Origin: Rhodocista pekingensis
GTDB lineage: Bacteria; Pseudomonadota; Alphaproteobacteria; Azospirillales; Azospirillaceae
Reading direction: 5' to 3'
Length of the DNA stretch: 64,000 nt
Assembly: GCF_042665545.1 (NCBI RefSeq)
Contig: NZ_JBHTCM010000025.1
Span: 96,673-160,672 of the forward strand
Part shown: positions 8,169 through 17,063 of the stretch, one piece after another
How positions within the stretch are numbered: the stretch's first letter is position 1
How the letters are laid out: each line of letters starts with the position of its first letter
Translations under genes and position numbers: made by a program
The notes under the pieces: generated by a model
What the model saw: the letters and a program-made list of their open reading frames with translations, nothing else
What the model was told of the DNA's origin: nothing
The model's database searches: none

Positions 8169-11100
8169 TCAATCCTGGCCCGGCGGAGCGGCGCGACGGC
8201 CAGCGTGCAGCCAGCCGTGCAGCTTTTTCTGGCCGCCCATGACGAAGACGAAGAAGGCGGGTACGAAGAACACCGCCAGCACGGTGGCGCACAGGATGCC
8301 GCCGAACACGCCGGTACCGATGGCGTTCTGGGTCTCGGCGCTGGCCCCCTGGGCGAGCATCAGCGGCACCACGCCCAGGCCGAACGCCAGCGAGGTCATC
8401 AGGATCGGGCGCAACCGTAGTCGTGCCGCCGTGATCGCGGCGTCCAGCAGTCCCTTGCCCTCGGCATGCAGTTGTCGGGCGAACTCGACGATCAGGATGG
8501 CGTTCTTGGCCGACAGGCCGATCACCGTGATCATGCCGACCTTGAAGAAAATGTCGTTGGGCATGCCGCGCAGCATCACCGCCGCCACCGCGCCCAACAG
8601 GCCCAGCGGCACCGCCAGCATCACCGACAGCGGGATCGACCAGCTTTCGTACAGCGCCGCCAGCACCAGGAAGACCACCAGCATGGACAGCGCCATCAAC
8701 AACGGCGCCTGCGCTGCTGACTGACGTTCCTCCAGCGACTGGCCGGTCCATTCCAAGGCAAATCCGGCGGGCAACCGGGTGGCGAGCCGTTCCATCTCGG
8801 CCATGGCCTCGCCATTGGACACGCCGGGAGCCGGGCCGCCGGAAATGCGGGCGGAGGGGAAGCCCTGGTAACGGACGAGTTGCAGCGGCGTGTCTTCCCA
8901 TACCGGCGTCACCACCTCCGACAACGGCACCATGCCGCCGCTGGAATTGCGCAGGTACAGCCTCAGCACGTCGTCCACCTGCATGCGGGCGGGGGCGTCG
9001 GCCTGGAGGATCACCTGCTGCATCCGTCCGGCATTGGGGAAGTCGTTGACGTACAGCGAGCCCATGGCCGCCGCCAGGGTGTCGCTGATGGTGGTGAACG
9101 GCACCCCCAGGGCCTCGGCCTTCTGCCGGTCGATATCCAGGCGGACGCTGGCGCCGTCGGGCAGTCCGTCGGAATAGACGCCGGAGACGACCTCGCTCTG
9201 CGCCGCCAGTTCCAGCAGTTTCGCCTCGGCGGCCTTCAGGGCCGCCTCACCATGGCCGGCGCGGTCCTGAAGGCGCAGGTTGAAACCGGATGAGGTCCCC
9301 ATCTCCTCGATGGCTGGCGGCAGAAGGCTCATGACCGTGCCGTCGGTGGCGTCGGCCATGGCCTGCTGCGCGCGCCGGGCTTCGTCGGCCGTGGTGGCGC
9401 CGCCGCGCTGATCCCAGTCCTTGAGCATGGTGAAGGCGAGCGCGGTATTGGCGCCCGAGCCGGAAAAGCCGAAACCCAGGATCGACAGGGTCGAGTCCAC
9501 CGCCGGCCGCGCGGCGGCATGGGCTTCGAACTTGCGGACCAGATCCAGCGTGCGTTCCTGGGTGGCGTCCGACGGCAACTGGAACGAGGTCATGAAATAG
9601 CCCTGGTCCTCCTCGGGCAGGAAGGCCGAGGGCAGTACCAGGAACCCCAGGCCCAGCAGCACGACGATGACCGCGAACGCGGCCATCATCCGGCCGGTGC
9701 GACGGACCAGGGCGGCAACGCGGGTTTCATAGGACCGGGTGAGATGGTCGAACCGGCGGTTGAACCAGCCGAAGAAGCCGCCTTTGGCATGGTGGCCGGG
9801 ATCGACGGGCTTCAGCAGGGTGGCGCACAGGGCCGGGGTCAGGCTGAGCGCCAGGAAGGCCGAGAACAGGATGGAAACCGCCATGGAAAGGGTGAACTGT
9901 CGATAGATCACCCCGACCGAGCTTCCGGCCAGCGCCATGGGGATGAACACCGCCGTCAGCACCAGGGTGATGGCGATCACCGCGCCGGTGATTTCCTTCA
10001 TCGCCTTCTCGGTCGCGTCCTTGGCCGACAGTCCCTCGGTCGCCATCAGGCGCTCGACGTTTTCCACCACCACGATGGCGTCGTCGACGATGATGCCGAT
10101 GGCCAGGACCATGCCGAACATGGTCAGCACGTTGATCGAGAAGCCGGCCACCAGCATGACGGCGAACGTCCCCAGCAACGCGATCGGGGCAACGATGGCC
10201 GGGATCAGGGTATAGCGGATGTTCTGCAGGAACAGCAGCATGACCAGGAACACCAGCACCATGGCTTCAACCAGGGTCTGGACGACCTTTTCGATGGAAA
10301 TCCTGACGAAGGGTGCGGTGTCGAACGGGGTTGAATAGGTCACGCCCGCCGGCATGACGTGGCTGAGCTCGGCCAGCCGCTTCTTCACGCTTTCGGCCGT
10401 GCGCACGGCGTTGGCGCCCGGCGACAGCTGCACGGCGGCAACGGCGGCGGCGTCTCCGTTCTCGCGGTTGGCGAAGCTGTAGGTCTGCGGGCCCAGTTCC
10501 ACCCGCGCCACGTCTCCCAACGTGACCTTGGAGCCGTCGGCATTGGCGCGCAGCACGATGGCGGCGAATTCCTCCGGCGTCTGCAACTGGCCCTGCGCCG
10601 TCAGGGGAATGCTCACCCGCTGTCCCGGAATGGTCGGTGCGTCGCCGACCCGACCGGGCGCGATCTGGGTGTTCTGCTGGGTGATGGCTGCCGACAGGTC
10701 GGCCATGGTCAGGCCGAAGGAGACCAGCCGCAACGGGTCCACCCAGATGCGCAGGGCCTGTTCGGCGCCGAACAACTGCACGCGACCCACCCCGTCGATG
10801 CGGCGCAGTTCCTCGATGATGTTGCGGGCCAGATAGTCGCTGAGTGTCGTCTCGTCGAACCGGCCATCCTCGGATCTCAGGCTGACCAGCATCAGGAAGC
10901 CAGAGTCGGCGGATTCAACGGTCAGTCCGTTCTGCCGGACCGCTTGCGGCAGCCGTGGTTCAATGGCTTTCAGGCGGTTCTGCACGTCCACCTGCGCCAT
11001 CTCGGGGTCCGTTCCCGGCTTGAAGGTGACGGTCACCTGGGCCGTGCCCGAGGTGTCGGCCGAGGATTCGAAATACAGCAGGTTCTTGACGCCCGACAGT

Positions 11101-11303
11101 TCGCGCTCGATCAGTCCCAGCACGGAATCGTTCATGGTCTGGGGGGCTGCGCCGGGATAGCTGGCGTAGATGCTGACCGTGGGCGGCGCCACCGAGGGGT
11201 AGCGGGCGATCGGCAGTTGCGGCAGGGCGATCAGGCCCAGCAGGATGATGAACAGGGCGACGACCCAGGCGAAGACCGGGCGGTGGATGAAGAAATGCGG
11301 CAT
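8169..11303 (-). CDS. RND multidrug efflux transporter (AcrB/MexB, HAE1 family)
   Basis: A 1044-residue inner-membrane proton/drug antiporter with the full family length and 12 expected membrane helices in two halves. The proton-relay aspartate pair is present in GIIVDDAIVVVENVERL (about residues 405-420), and the partner lysine in VIGLSAKNAILIVEFARQ (about residue 940). The N terminus MPHFFIHRPVFAWVVALFI is typical of HAE1 pumps, so organic cations, antibiotics, dyes or detergents are likely substrates. It is the middle gene of an adaptor-transporter-duct operon, 21 bases after the adaptor. Confidence 0.96.
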   Translation of the reverse strand: MPHFFIHRPVFAWVVALFIILLGLIALPQLPIARYPSVAPPTVSIYASYPGAAPQTMNDSVLGLIERELSGVKNLLYFESSADTSGTAQVTVTFKPGTDPEMAQVDVQNRLKAIEPRLPQAVRQNGLTVESADSGFLMLVSLRSEDGRFDETTLSDYLARNIIEELRRIDGVGRVQLFGAEQALRIWVDPLRLVSFGLTMADLSAAITQQNTQIAPGRVGDAPTIPGQRVSIPLTAQGQLQTPEEFAAIVLRANADGSKVTLGDVARVELGPQTYSFANRENGDAAAVAAVQLSPGANAVRTAESVKKRLAELSHVMPAGVTYSTPFDTAPFVRISIEKVVQTLVEAMVLVFLVMLLFLQNIRYTLIPAIVAPIALLGTFAVMLVAGFSINVLTMFGMVLAIGIIVDDAIVVVENVERLMATEGLSAKDATEKAMKEITGAVIAITLVLTAVFIPMALAGSSVGVIYRQFTLSMAVSILFSAFLALSLTPALCATLLKPVDPGHHAKGGFFGWFNRRFDHLTRSYETRVAALVRRTGRMMAAFAVIVVLLGLGFLVLPSAFLPEEDQGYFMTSFQLPSDATQERTLDLVRKFEAHAAARPAVDSTLSILGFGFSGSGANTALAFTMLKDWDQRGGATTADEARRAQQAMADATDGTVMSLLPPAIEEMGTSSGFNLRLQDRAGHGEAALKAAEAKLLELAAQSEVVSGVYSDGLPDGASVRLDIDRQKAEALGVPFTTISDTLAAAMGSLYVNDFPNAGRMQQVILQADAPARMQVDDVLRLYLRNSSGGMVPLSEVVTPVWEDTPLQLVRYQGFPSARISGGPAPGVSNGEAMAEMERLATRLPAGFALEWTGQSLEERQSAAQAPLLMALSMLVVFLVLAALYESWSIPLSVMLAVPLGLLGAVAAVMLRGMPNDIFFKVGMITVIGLSAKNAILIVEFARQLHAEGKGLLDAAITAARLRLRPILMTSLAFGLGVVPLMLAQGASAETQNAIGTGVFGGILCATVLAVFFVPAFFVFVMGGQKKLHGWLHAGRRAAPPGQD

Positions 11304-11324
11304 GGGGGCGGTGCTCCTGGCGTC

Positions 11325-12473
11325 TCAGCGCGCGGCCCTGTCGGCCGGCTGCCAGTCGTGCGGTGTGACCACGGCGCCTTCGCTCAGCCGCTCCGATCCT
11401 TCGACCACGATCCGCTGTCCGGCCTTGAGACCCGCGCGGATGCGGTAGCGGTGCTCGATCAGTTCGCCCAGCTCCACCGGCTGGGCGTGCACCGCGTCAC
11501 CCTCGTCGATCACCCACACCAGCGGCTTGCCGCCGACACGGGCGACTGCCTGCTGCGGCACCATCAGGGCATCGTCGTAACTGGCGCGCGGCACCCGGGC
11601 GCGCACGAACATGCCGGGCAGCAGGTCGCGCCGGGCGTTGTCCACCAGCACGCGCAACAGCACGTCACCCGTTCCCGCATCGACGCTGATGCCGGAAAAC
11701 AGAATCCGACCGCTGGCCCCGTAGGGAGCGCCGCCGCTGCGCAACACCGTGACCGGCAGACCCGCATTGCGGTCGGCCTGCCGCGAGGCCAGGGCATCGC
11801 GCACCGCATCGAGCGAGGCCGCCGGCTGGCGCACGTCCACATAGACCTGATCGACCTGCTGGATGCGGGCCATCGGGCTGGCGTCGGTGGGGGACACCAG
11901 CGCGCCTTCGGTGACCAGGGCCTGGTCGATCCGGCCCGAGATCGGCGCGTCCACCGTGGCGAATTTCAGATCCAACTGGCGGCGCGCCAGGGTCGCGCGG
12001 GCCTGGGCGACGTCCGCTGCGGCCTGATCGCGCTGTGATACGGCATCGTCGTAGGTCTGGCGGCTGATCGCCTCGGCCTGCGCCAGCGGCTCCAGGCGCC
12101 GGGTCTGCACCTGCGCTTGGGCCAGGGCCGCTTCGGCGCGTTGCAACGCGGCGGCCGCCATCGCGGCGTCGGCCTTGAACGGAGCGGGATTGATCTGGAA
12201 CAGCGGGGTGCCCGCCTGGATTTCCGTGCCCTCTTCGAACAGGCGCTGCTGGACGATGCCGCTGACCTGGGGACGGATCTCCGCCACGCGCAGGGCGGCG
12301 ACACGCCCCGGCAGGTCTTCGGTCAGGTCCACCCGGGCCGGAACCAGCGTCATCACCGCCACCGGCGTGGGCGGCGGCGGTGGTTCGGGCGCGGCGTCGT
12401 CGCAGCCGGCGAGAGCGAGCACCACCGTGGCAAGCAGCACGCTGCCGCGGAACAGACGTTCGGTACCCATCAT
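11325..12473 (-). CDS. RND efflux periplasmic adaptor (AcrA/MexA family)
   Basis: A 382-residue membrane-fusion lipoprotein. The signal peptide ends in the lipobox LAGC. Then come the lipoyl half-motif VAALRVAEIRPQVSGIVQQRLFEEG, an alpha-helical hairpin (about residues 100-165), the second lipoyl half (FATVDAPISGRIDQ) and the beta-barrel and membrane-proximal domains. It links transporter and outer-membrane duct across the periplasm. As the first gene of the three-gene operon, with its start 118 bp from the divergent response-regulator start, it is likely controlled by that system. Confidence 0.95.
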   Translation of the reverse strand: MMGTERLFRGSVLLATVVLALAGCDDAAPEPPPPPTPVAVMTLVPARVDLTEDLPGRVAALRVAEIRPQVSGIVQQRLFEEGTEIQAGTPLFQINPAPFKADAAMAAAALQRAEAALAQAQVQTRRLEPLAQAEAISRQTYDDAVSQRDQAAADVAQARATLARRQLDLKFATVDAPISGRIDQALVTEGALVSPTDASPMARIQQVDQVYVDVRQPAASLDAVRDALASRQADRNAGLPVTVLRSGGAPYGASGRILFSGISVDAGTGDVLLRVLVDNARRDLLPGMFVRARVPRASYDDALMVPQQAVARVGGKPLVWVIDEGDAVHAQPVELGELIEHRYRIRAGLKAGQRIVVEGSERLSEGAVVTPHDWQPADRAAR

Positions 12474-12590
12474 CGGCCCTTCTGGGGTGGATAACGCAAA
12501 AGAGCGCGCACCCTAGGCCGGCAGGATGGCGTTTCCGTCGAGCCTTTGTGGAGATAGAGTGGAGGCGGAATCCAATCGCGCGGACCTGTC

Positions 12591-13310
12591 ATGCTCCCCA
12601 CGATCGCCGAGCCACACTCCCTGGTGTTGATCGCGGAGGATGAACCCGAGATTGCCGAGATCCTGTCCGCCTATCTGCAGCGGAGTGGCCTGCGCGGCGT
12701 GCACGCAGCCGATGGCCGCCGCGCCTTGGACCTGCACCTGTCGCTCAAGCCGGACCTGATCGTGCTGGATGTGCAGATGCCCTGTGTGGACGGCTGGCAG
12801 GTGCTGTCGGAAGTGCGCCGCCGCGGCGACACGCCGGTCATCATGCTCACCGCCCTGGATCAGGACATCGACAAGCTGATGGGATTGCGGATCGGAGCCG
12901 ACGATTACGTGGTCAAGCCCTTCAACCCGGCGGAAGTGGTCGCCCGTGTCCAGGCGGTGCTGCGCCGTGCCCGCCCCGGCGGCGACCAGCCGACCCGGCG
13001 CTTCATCCGGCTCGGGCGGTTGCAGGCCGACCTGGAAAGCCACGAGATCGCCGTGCAGAATGACGGCCGTTTTCTTCCTCTCCCGCTGACTCTGACCGAG
13101 TTCAGGCTTCTGATCCATCTGATGCGGGCACCGCACCGGGTCTTCGGGCGGGAGGAGTTGCTGGTCGCCTGCCTGCCCGAGGGCGAGACCCTGGAGCGCA
13201 CGGTGGACAGCCACGTCAGCAAGCTGCGCAAGAAACTGGAAGCCGTCGGGCTGGAGGGCATCCCGGCCAGCGTGCGGGGAGTCGGCTACCGGCTGGGAAC
13301 CGTGTCTTGA
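12591..13310 (+). CDS. OmpR-family response regulator (BaeR/AdeR-like)
   Basis: A 239-residue regulator. The receiver domain (about residues 8-125) has the acidic pair in IAEDEPE, the phospho-acceptor aspartate in DLIVLDVQMP, the switch threonine in MLTALD and the conserved lysine in VVKPFNP. The C-terminal winged helix ends with RTVDSHVSKLRKKLE and VRGVGYRLG. It is divergent from the efflux operon and followed 10 bases later by its sensor kinase; this is the arrangement of AdeRS/BaeSR-type systems that induce RND pumps in response to envelope or drug stress. Confidence 0.93.
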   Translation: MLPTIAEPHSLVLIAEDEPEIAEILSAYLQRSGLRGVHAADGRRALDLHLSLKPDLIVLDVQMPCVDGWQVLSEVRRRGDTPVIMLTALDQDIDKLMGLRIGADDYVVKPFNPAEVVARVQAVLRRARPGGDQPTRRFIRLGRLQADLESHEIAVQNDGRFLPLPLTLTEFRLLIHLMRAPHRVFGREELLVACLPEGETLERTVDSHVSKLRKKLEAVGLEGIPASVRGVGYRLGTVS

Positions 13311-13320
13311 GGACCGTGCC

Positions 13321-14379
13321 TTGAGCGAGGCCGGAAGTCTGAGCCGCCGGATCATCCGGTCCATGGTCGCCCTGGCCCTGGGCACCACCTTGCTGGCGCT
13401 GCTGGGATCCTATGCCTTCTACGCCGCGTGGTTCCTGTTGTCCCCGAACAGCTTCCCCGGTCCCGACGACTCCAGCGATTGGCTCCCCACGCCGCTGGAA
13501 TGGGGGTGGATGGCCCTGACCGTTGCCGTGGCGCTGGGGATCGCCATTCTGTTCGCTCTGAAACTGTCGAGACCGATCGTCACGCCGCTCAACGCCGTGG
13601 CGGAAAGCCTGCGCCAGGTGGCGCAGGGCAACCTGTCGGTCCGCGCCCGCAGCGAGGGTCATCCGCACGACGAGGCAGCCCAACTGGTGCATGACTTCAA
13701 TGCCATGGCTGAACGCCTGGAACGCATGGAGCGCGAACGCCGGTTCTGGAACGCGGCCATCGCCCACGAACTGCGCACCCCGGTAACGGTGCTGCGCGGT
13801 CGTCTGCAAGGACTGAACGACGGCGTGTTCGAACCGGCCCCGGCCCTGTTCCGCTCGCTGTTGACCCAGGTCGAGGGGCTCGGCCGGTTGATCGAGGATC
13901 TCCGCCTGCTGGGTCTGGTCGAGAACGGACGGCTTGACCTGCGGCTCGAACTGACCGACCTGGAGACTGAGGTGGCGGCGGTGGTGCGGGCCATCGAGCC
14001 CAGCCTGCGGGAAGCGGGCTTCGCCGTATCCTGCCAGGTGGACGCGCAACCGGTGCCGTGCGATCCGGTCCGGATGCGTCAGGCATTGCTGGCGCTGCTG
14101 GAAAATGCCCTGTGCCACGCTCTTCCCGGGCCGCTGCACATTCGGGTTCTGATCGATCAGGGAAGCTGCCACCTGCTGGTGGAGGATTGCGGTCCCGGCG
14201 TGCCTGATACCCAGGCAACCCGGATCTTCGAGGCATTCCAGCGGGGCGAAACCCACGGTCACGGCAGCGGGGTGGGGTTGGCGGTGGTCCGGGCCATCGC
14301 CCGCATCCATGGCGGCGATGTGACCTGCCGCCCGTCGGCGCTGGGCGGCACCGCGTTCGACCTCTCCTGGCCGGTCTGA
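13321..14379 (+). CDS. sensor histidine kinase (BaeS/AdeS-like)
   Basis: A 352-residue membrane sensor kinase. There are two membrane helices (about residues 15-38 and 62-82) around a short periplasmic loop of about 25 residues, too small for a folded sensor domain. A HAMP segment follows, then the H-box FWNAAIAHELRTPVTVLRG, the N-box in ALLENALCHAL, the G1 box EDCGPGVPD and the G2 box GHGSGVGLAVV. The start is TTG at 13321 with GAGG nine bases upstream, overlapping no other gene. It phosphorylates the regulator encoded directly before it. The short loop suggests it senses signals in the membrane or via partner proteins (inference). Confidence 0.92.
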   Translation: MSEAGSLSRRIIRSMVALALGTTLLALLGSYAFYAAWFLLSPNSFPGPDDSSDWLPTPLEWGWMALTVAVALGIAILFALKLSRPIVTPLNAVAESLRQVAQGNLSVRARSEGHPHDEAAQLVHDFNAMAERLERMERERRFWNAAIAHELRTPVTVLRGRLQGLNDGVFEPAPALFRSLLTQVEGLGRLIEDLRLLGLVENGRLDLRLELTDLETEVAAVVRAIEPSLREAGFAVSCQVDAQPVPCDPVRMRQALLALLENALCHALPGPLHIRVLIDQGSCHLLVEDCGPGVPDTQATRIFEAFQRGETHGHGSGVGLAVVRAIARIHGGDVTCRPSALGGTAFDLSWPV

Positions 14380-14697
14380 CGCTGTGTGAACGCAGGTCGT
14401 TGCCCGTCCCGGGGCGTGGTGTGGCTGAGGGAGGGGCGCGGCCGGAGCGCAGTGACATGGCCGGGCCCACACGCGGCGACGGCCGCTCTGGTTAGGAACC
14501 AATCCAGCGGTTTGGTTCACGAAGATGGCTGTCCCAGGTCCATCCGGCACCGACCGGGTCGTGTGCGGCCCCCGGTTTTCCCGAAAAACCATCCCCGCGC
14601 GCCTTCGCGGTCGGGCCCCTGCCGCCATCCGCCGCCTTGTCCCGCTGATGGTTGGCGGCCAGGGTGGGGTGAACCGATTCAGGAGGCAAGGGTTTCC
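14380..14697. other. 318-bp leader upstream of the SMR gene
   Basis: No gene supported. It contains a hairpin with GGTTTT and AAAACC arms at about 14575-14591; a similar hairpin follows the SMR gene near 15087. I checked for guanidine riboswitch features, because SMR genes often carry them, and did not find the conserved cores. A strong ribosome binding site (AGGAGG) precedes the SMR start. Confidence 0.4.
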
Positions 14698-15042
14698 ATG
14701 TCCCCCGTTCTCATCGCCTATGGCGCGCTGGCCCTCGCCATCATGTGTGAGGTCGCCGGCACCACCTTTCTCCAGAAATCGGAGCAGTTCACCCGGCCAG
14801 GGCCGATCCTGCTCATGGTTCTCTTCTATGCCGGGTCCTTCTACTTCCTGGCCCAGGCGTTGAAGGCAGTGCCGCTGGGCATCGCCTATGCGGTCTGGGC
14901 CGGGGTCGGGATCGTGCTGACGGCGGTGGTGGGCGCCGTTGTCTTCCGGCAGGCGCTGGACACTGCCGCCATGCTGGGCATCGGCCTGATCGTCGCCGGG
15001 GTGGCGGTGATCCAGATCTTCTCGAAAAGCGTGTCACACTGA
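14698..15042 (+). CDS. small multidrug resistance (SMR) efflux protein, EmrE-like
   Basis: A 114-residue four-helix membrane protein. The essential glutamate is in IMCEVAGTTFLQKSEQFT (position 15), and the aromatic GxxIAYAVWAGVGIVL motif of helix 3 includes the conserved tryptophan. The pattern matches EmrE/Qac-type proton/drug antiporters for quaternary cations more closely than the guanidinium-exporting Gdx type. It acts as an antiparallel dimer in the inner membrane. The start is the ATG with AGGAGG upstream. The gene is monocistronic by spacing. Confidence 0.92.
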   Translation: MSPVLIAYGALALAIMCEVAGTTFLQKSEQFTRPGPILLMVLFYAGSFYFLAQALKAVPLGIAYAVWAGVGIVLTAVVGAVVFRQALDTAAMLGIGLIVAGVAVIQIFSKSVSH

Positions 15043-15349
15043 CGGAGATGGCTGAGGCGGCCGGTGCCGGGATCGGCAAGCCGGCGGTTTTCTGGAAAAA
15101 ACCACGCGCGGCTGCCCATCTCCAGGCCCGCGGCTTCAGCGTCTTGGTGGCGGCATAGTTCCCTCCGGCCCCTCGAAAGGGGGGCCGCTGCTGCTTGTCG
15201 CCGACCCGGACTGGCCGGGGGATTGTCCGGCGGTGGGGTGGGGCCCCGACCGGTCTAGGCCGGGGACGGAAAGAACCGGAAAAGCGGCTGATGGCTCCCC
15301 CATGTGATGCGGGGATTGATGGCTGGCAGATCACACCGCAGGAGATCCC
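15043..15349. other. 307-bp intergenic region
   Basis: No gene seen. It holds a GGTTTT/AAAACC hairpin near 15087-15104 and a hairpin GGCCCC-TCGAAAGG-GGGGCC at about 15167-15186. These could end the SMR transcript. A ribosome binding site (AGGAG) for the YczE-type gene lies at the right end. Confidence 0.35.
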
Positions 15350-16069
15350 ATGACCCGTCCCGTTTCCGCCCCCCTTCCCGGCCGCCTCGCCCTCTACCTT
15401 TCCGGCTGCCTCCTGTTCTCGCTGGGGGCCAAGCTGTTCATCGACAGCCATCTCGGCGTCGATCCGCTGGATGTTCTGGTTCTCGGCATCGTCGGCCACA
15501 CCGGCGTCACGGTCGGCATCGCGTCGGGAGCGGTCGCCATCGGTTTCCTGCTCCTCTGGAGTCTCTGGAACCGCCGTCGCCCGCCGCTTTCGCCTTTCAT
15601 GACGATGTTCCTGGTCGGGTCGCTGATCGATCTCTGGATCTGGCTGGAGCTTGAGCGGGTGACCCAGGCGATTCTGGCCGCCGTCCCGATGCTGGCGACA
15701 GGGCTGCTGCTGGCGTCCTTCGGCTCGGCCCTGATCATCGTGGCCGGCATCGGCATCCGCATCATGGATCTGGTCGCCATCACCATGGTGGAGCGCTGGC
15801 GCTGGCAGTTCTGGCAGGCGAAGCTGGCGCTGGAAGTGTTCTTCGTCGCCTCCGGCTGGGTGCTCGGCGGTCCGGTGGGGGTCGGAACCCTGGCCTTCGT
15901 CGTCGTCGTGGGACCGATGATGCAACTCTTCATGGCGCTGGTGACGAAGGTTCTCGGCACCGTCAACCATGGGCTCCCGGGTCCGCTCGCCTCTGCCCAT
16001 ACCGACGCTGCCCGCCCCGACGCTGCCCACCCCGACGCTGCCGGCCCCGCTGCCGCGTCGGGGCGCTGA
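15350..16069 (+). CDS. YczE/YitT-type integral membrane protein
   Basis: A 239-residue membrane protein with about five helices. The pattern LFSLGAKLFIDSHLGVDPLDVLVLGI near the N terminus is the mark of the YczE/YyaS family, whose biochemical role is unknown. The final 35 residues are a hydrophilic tail with a degenerate Asp-Ala-Ala-(Arg/His/Gly)-Pro repeat, encoded by an 11- to 14-bp DNA repeat (CCGACGCTGCC) at about 15999-16045; this tail is probably disordered and variable in length. The start has AGGAG upstream. Confidence 0.75.
   Translation: MTRPVSAPLPGRLALYLSGCLLFSLGAKLFIDSHLGVDPLDVLVLGIVGHTGVTVGIASGAVAIGFLLLWSLWNRRRPPLSPFMTMFLVGSLIDLWIWLELERVTQAILAAVPMLATGLLLASFGSALIIVAGIGIRIMDLVAITMVERWRWQFWQAKLALEVFFVASGWVLGGPVGVGTLAFVVVVGPMMQLFMALVTKVLGTVNHGLPGPLASAHTDAARPDAAHPDAAGPAAASGR
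15999..16045. repeat. short tandem repeat CCGACGCTGCC
   Basis: Three imperfect copies of CCGACGCTGCC separated by a few bases inside the 3' end of the YczE-type gene. Such repeats can change copy number by slippage and would then lengthen or shorten only the disordered C-terminal tail. Confidence 0.6.
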
Positions 16070-16088
16070 GCGGCGCCGGTCCCGGCCG

Positions 16089-17063
16089 TCAGTCCGCCAC
16101 GTCCAGGCCGCTGCGGCGCAGGGCGTCGGGGATGGCGGCGAAGATGGCGTCCACCGCGTCGGGCGGCAGGCCGGCGGCCAGCCGCAGCAGGGGGCGCCCG
16201 TCCTGCTCCGTCAGGCGTGCCAGCACCTGCCCCGTGCGGCTGCGCACCACCCGCTCGCCGCGCGGGGCGGGGGTCGGATCGGCCCGCCCCTCCGCCACCG
16301 TGACCAGCTCGGCCAGCCGCTTGGCGAAAGGCAGGGAGCCGGCCGCCAGTTCCGCCGCCTTCGCCAGCACGCGCTCCCGAACGGCCGGGTCGGTCAGCAG
16401 CCGGGCCAGCCGGGCGCCGTCGGCGATGCGCAAGGGGCGGGGATCGCCCAGCCCGGCCACGACGGCGTCCGGCAGCTCCGCCAGCTTCAGCAGGTTGGAG
16501 AGGTGGCCCTTGGTGAAGCCCAGCGCCGCCATCAGCCCGGCGCGGTCCATCACCCCGGCCTCCAGCACGGCGGCGATCTGCCGGGCGCGCTCGAAGGCGG
16601 AGATGTCGGCCCGCACCTCATTCTCCCGCACCATGGCGAGGACGAGGCCCCTGTCGTCGGCCGCCAGCTCGCGGGCCAGCACCGGCCGGCCGAGCCGGCG
16701 GCAGGCCTCGACGCGGCGATGGCCGGCGATGATCTCGAACCCGGCGCCGGTGCGGCGCACCAGGATGGGCACGAGCTGGCCGCGGGCCAGGATGTCCTGC
16801 ACGAGCTGCTCGAACGCCGTGTCCGCGAAGGCGGCACCGTGCCGGTCGCGGAAGCGGGTGGCGACGAGGGTGCCGGGGTCGAGGTCCAGCAGCACCTGCC
16901 CGGCCGCCTTCAGCCGTTCCAGCTCGGCCGCACTACCCTCGAACACCTCCTCCATCTGGGCGACGATGGGGATGAAGGAGCGGGCGCTGCCGCTTTCGCG
17001 CCGGCGCCCGGCGACGTCACCGACGGCGGCATCCAGGGCCGCCATCCTGTCCTTCCGGCTCAT
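16089..17063 (-). CDS. parB: ParB/RepB-type partition protein
   Basis: A 324-residue DNA-binding segregation protein. The N-terminal CTP-binding ParB/Srx motifs are AGHRRVEACRRLG (113-125) and RENEVRADISAFERA (146-160); then comes a helix-turn-helix with KGHLSNLLKLAELPDAVV. It loads onto parS sites and works with the ParA ATPase to segregate the replicon. The start codon overlaps the parA stop (ATGA), so the two are translationally coupled. The sequence resembles plasmid RepB proteins more than chromosomal ParB. No repC initiator gene is adjacent, unlike a standard repABC cassette. Confidence 0.9.
   Translation of the reverse strand: MSRKDRMAALDAAVGDVAGRRRESGSARSFIPIVAQMEEVFEGSAAELERLKAAGQVLLDLDPGTLVATRFRDRHGAAFADTAFEQLVQDILARGQLVPILVRRTGAGFEIIAGHRRVEACRRLGRPVLARELAADDRGLVLAMVRENEVRADISAFERARQIAAVLEAGVMDRAGLMAALGFTKGHLSNLLKLAELPDAVVAGLGDPRPLRIADGARLARLLTDPAVRERVLAKAAELAAGSLPFAKRLAELVTVAEGRADPTPAPRGERVVRSRTGQVLARLTEQDGRPLLRLAAGLPPDAVDAIFAAIPDALRRSGLDVAD

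Noticed and set aside
14380..14697. guanidine riboswitch before the SMR gene
   Set aside because: No conserved guanidine-I, -II or -III core was found, and the protein looks EmrE-like rather than Gdx-like.
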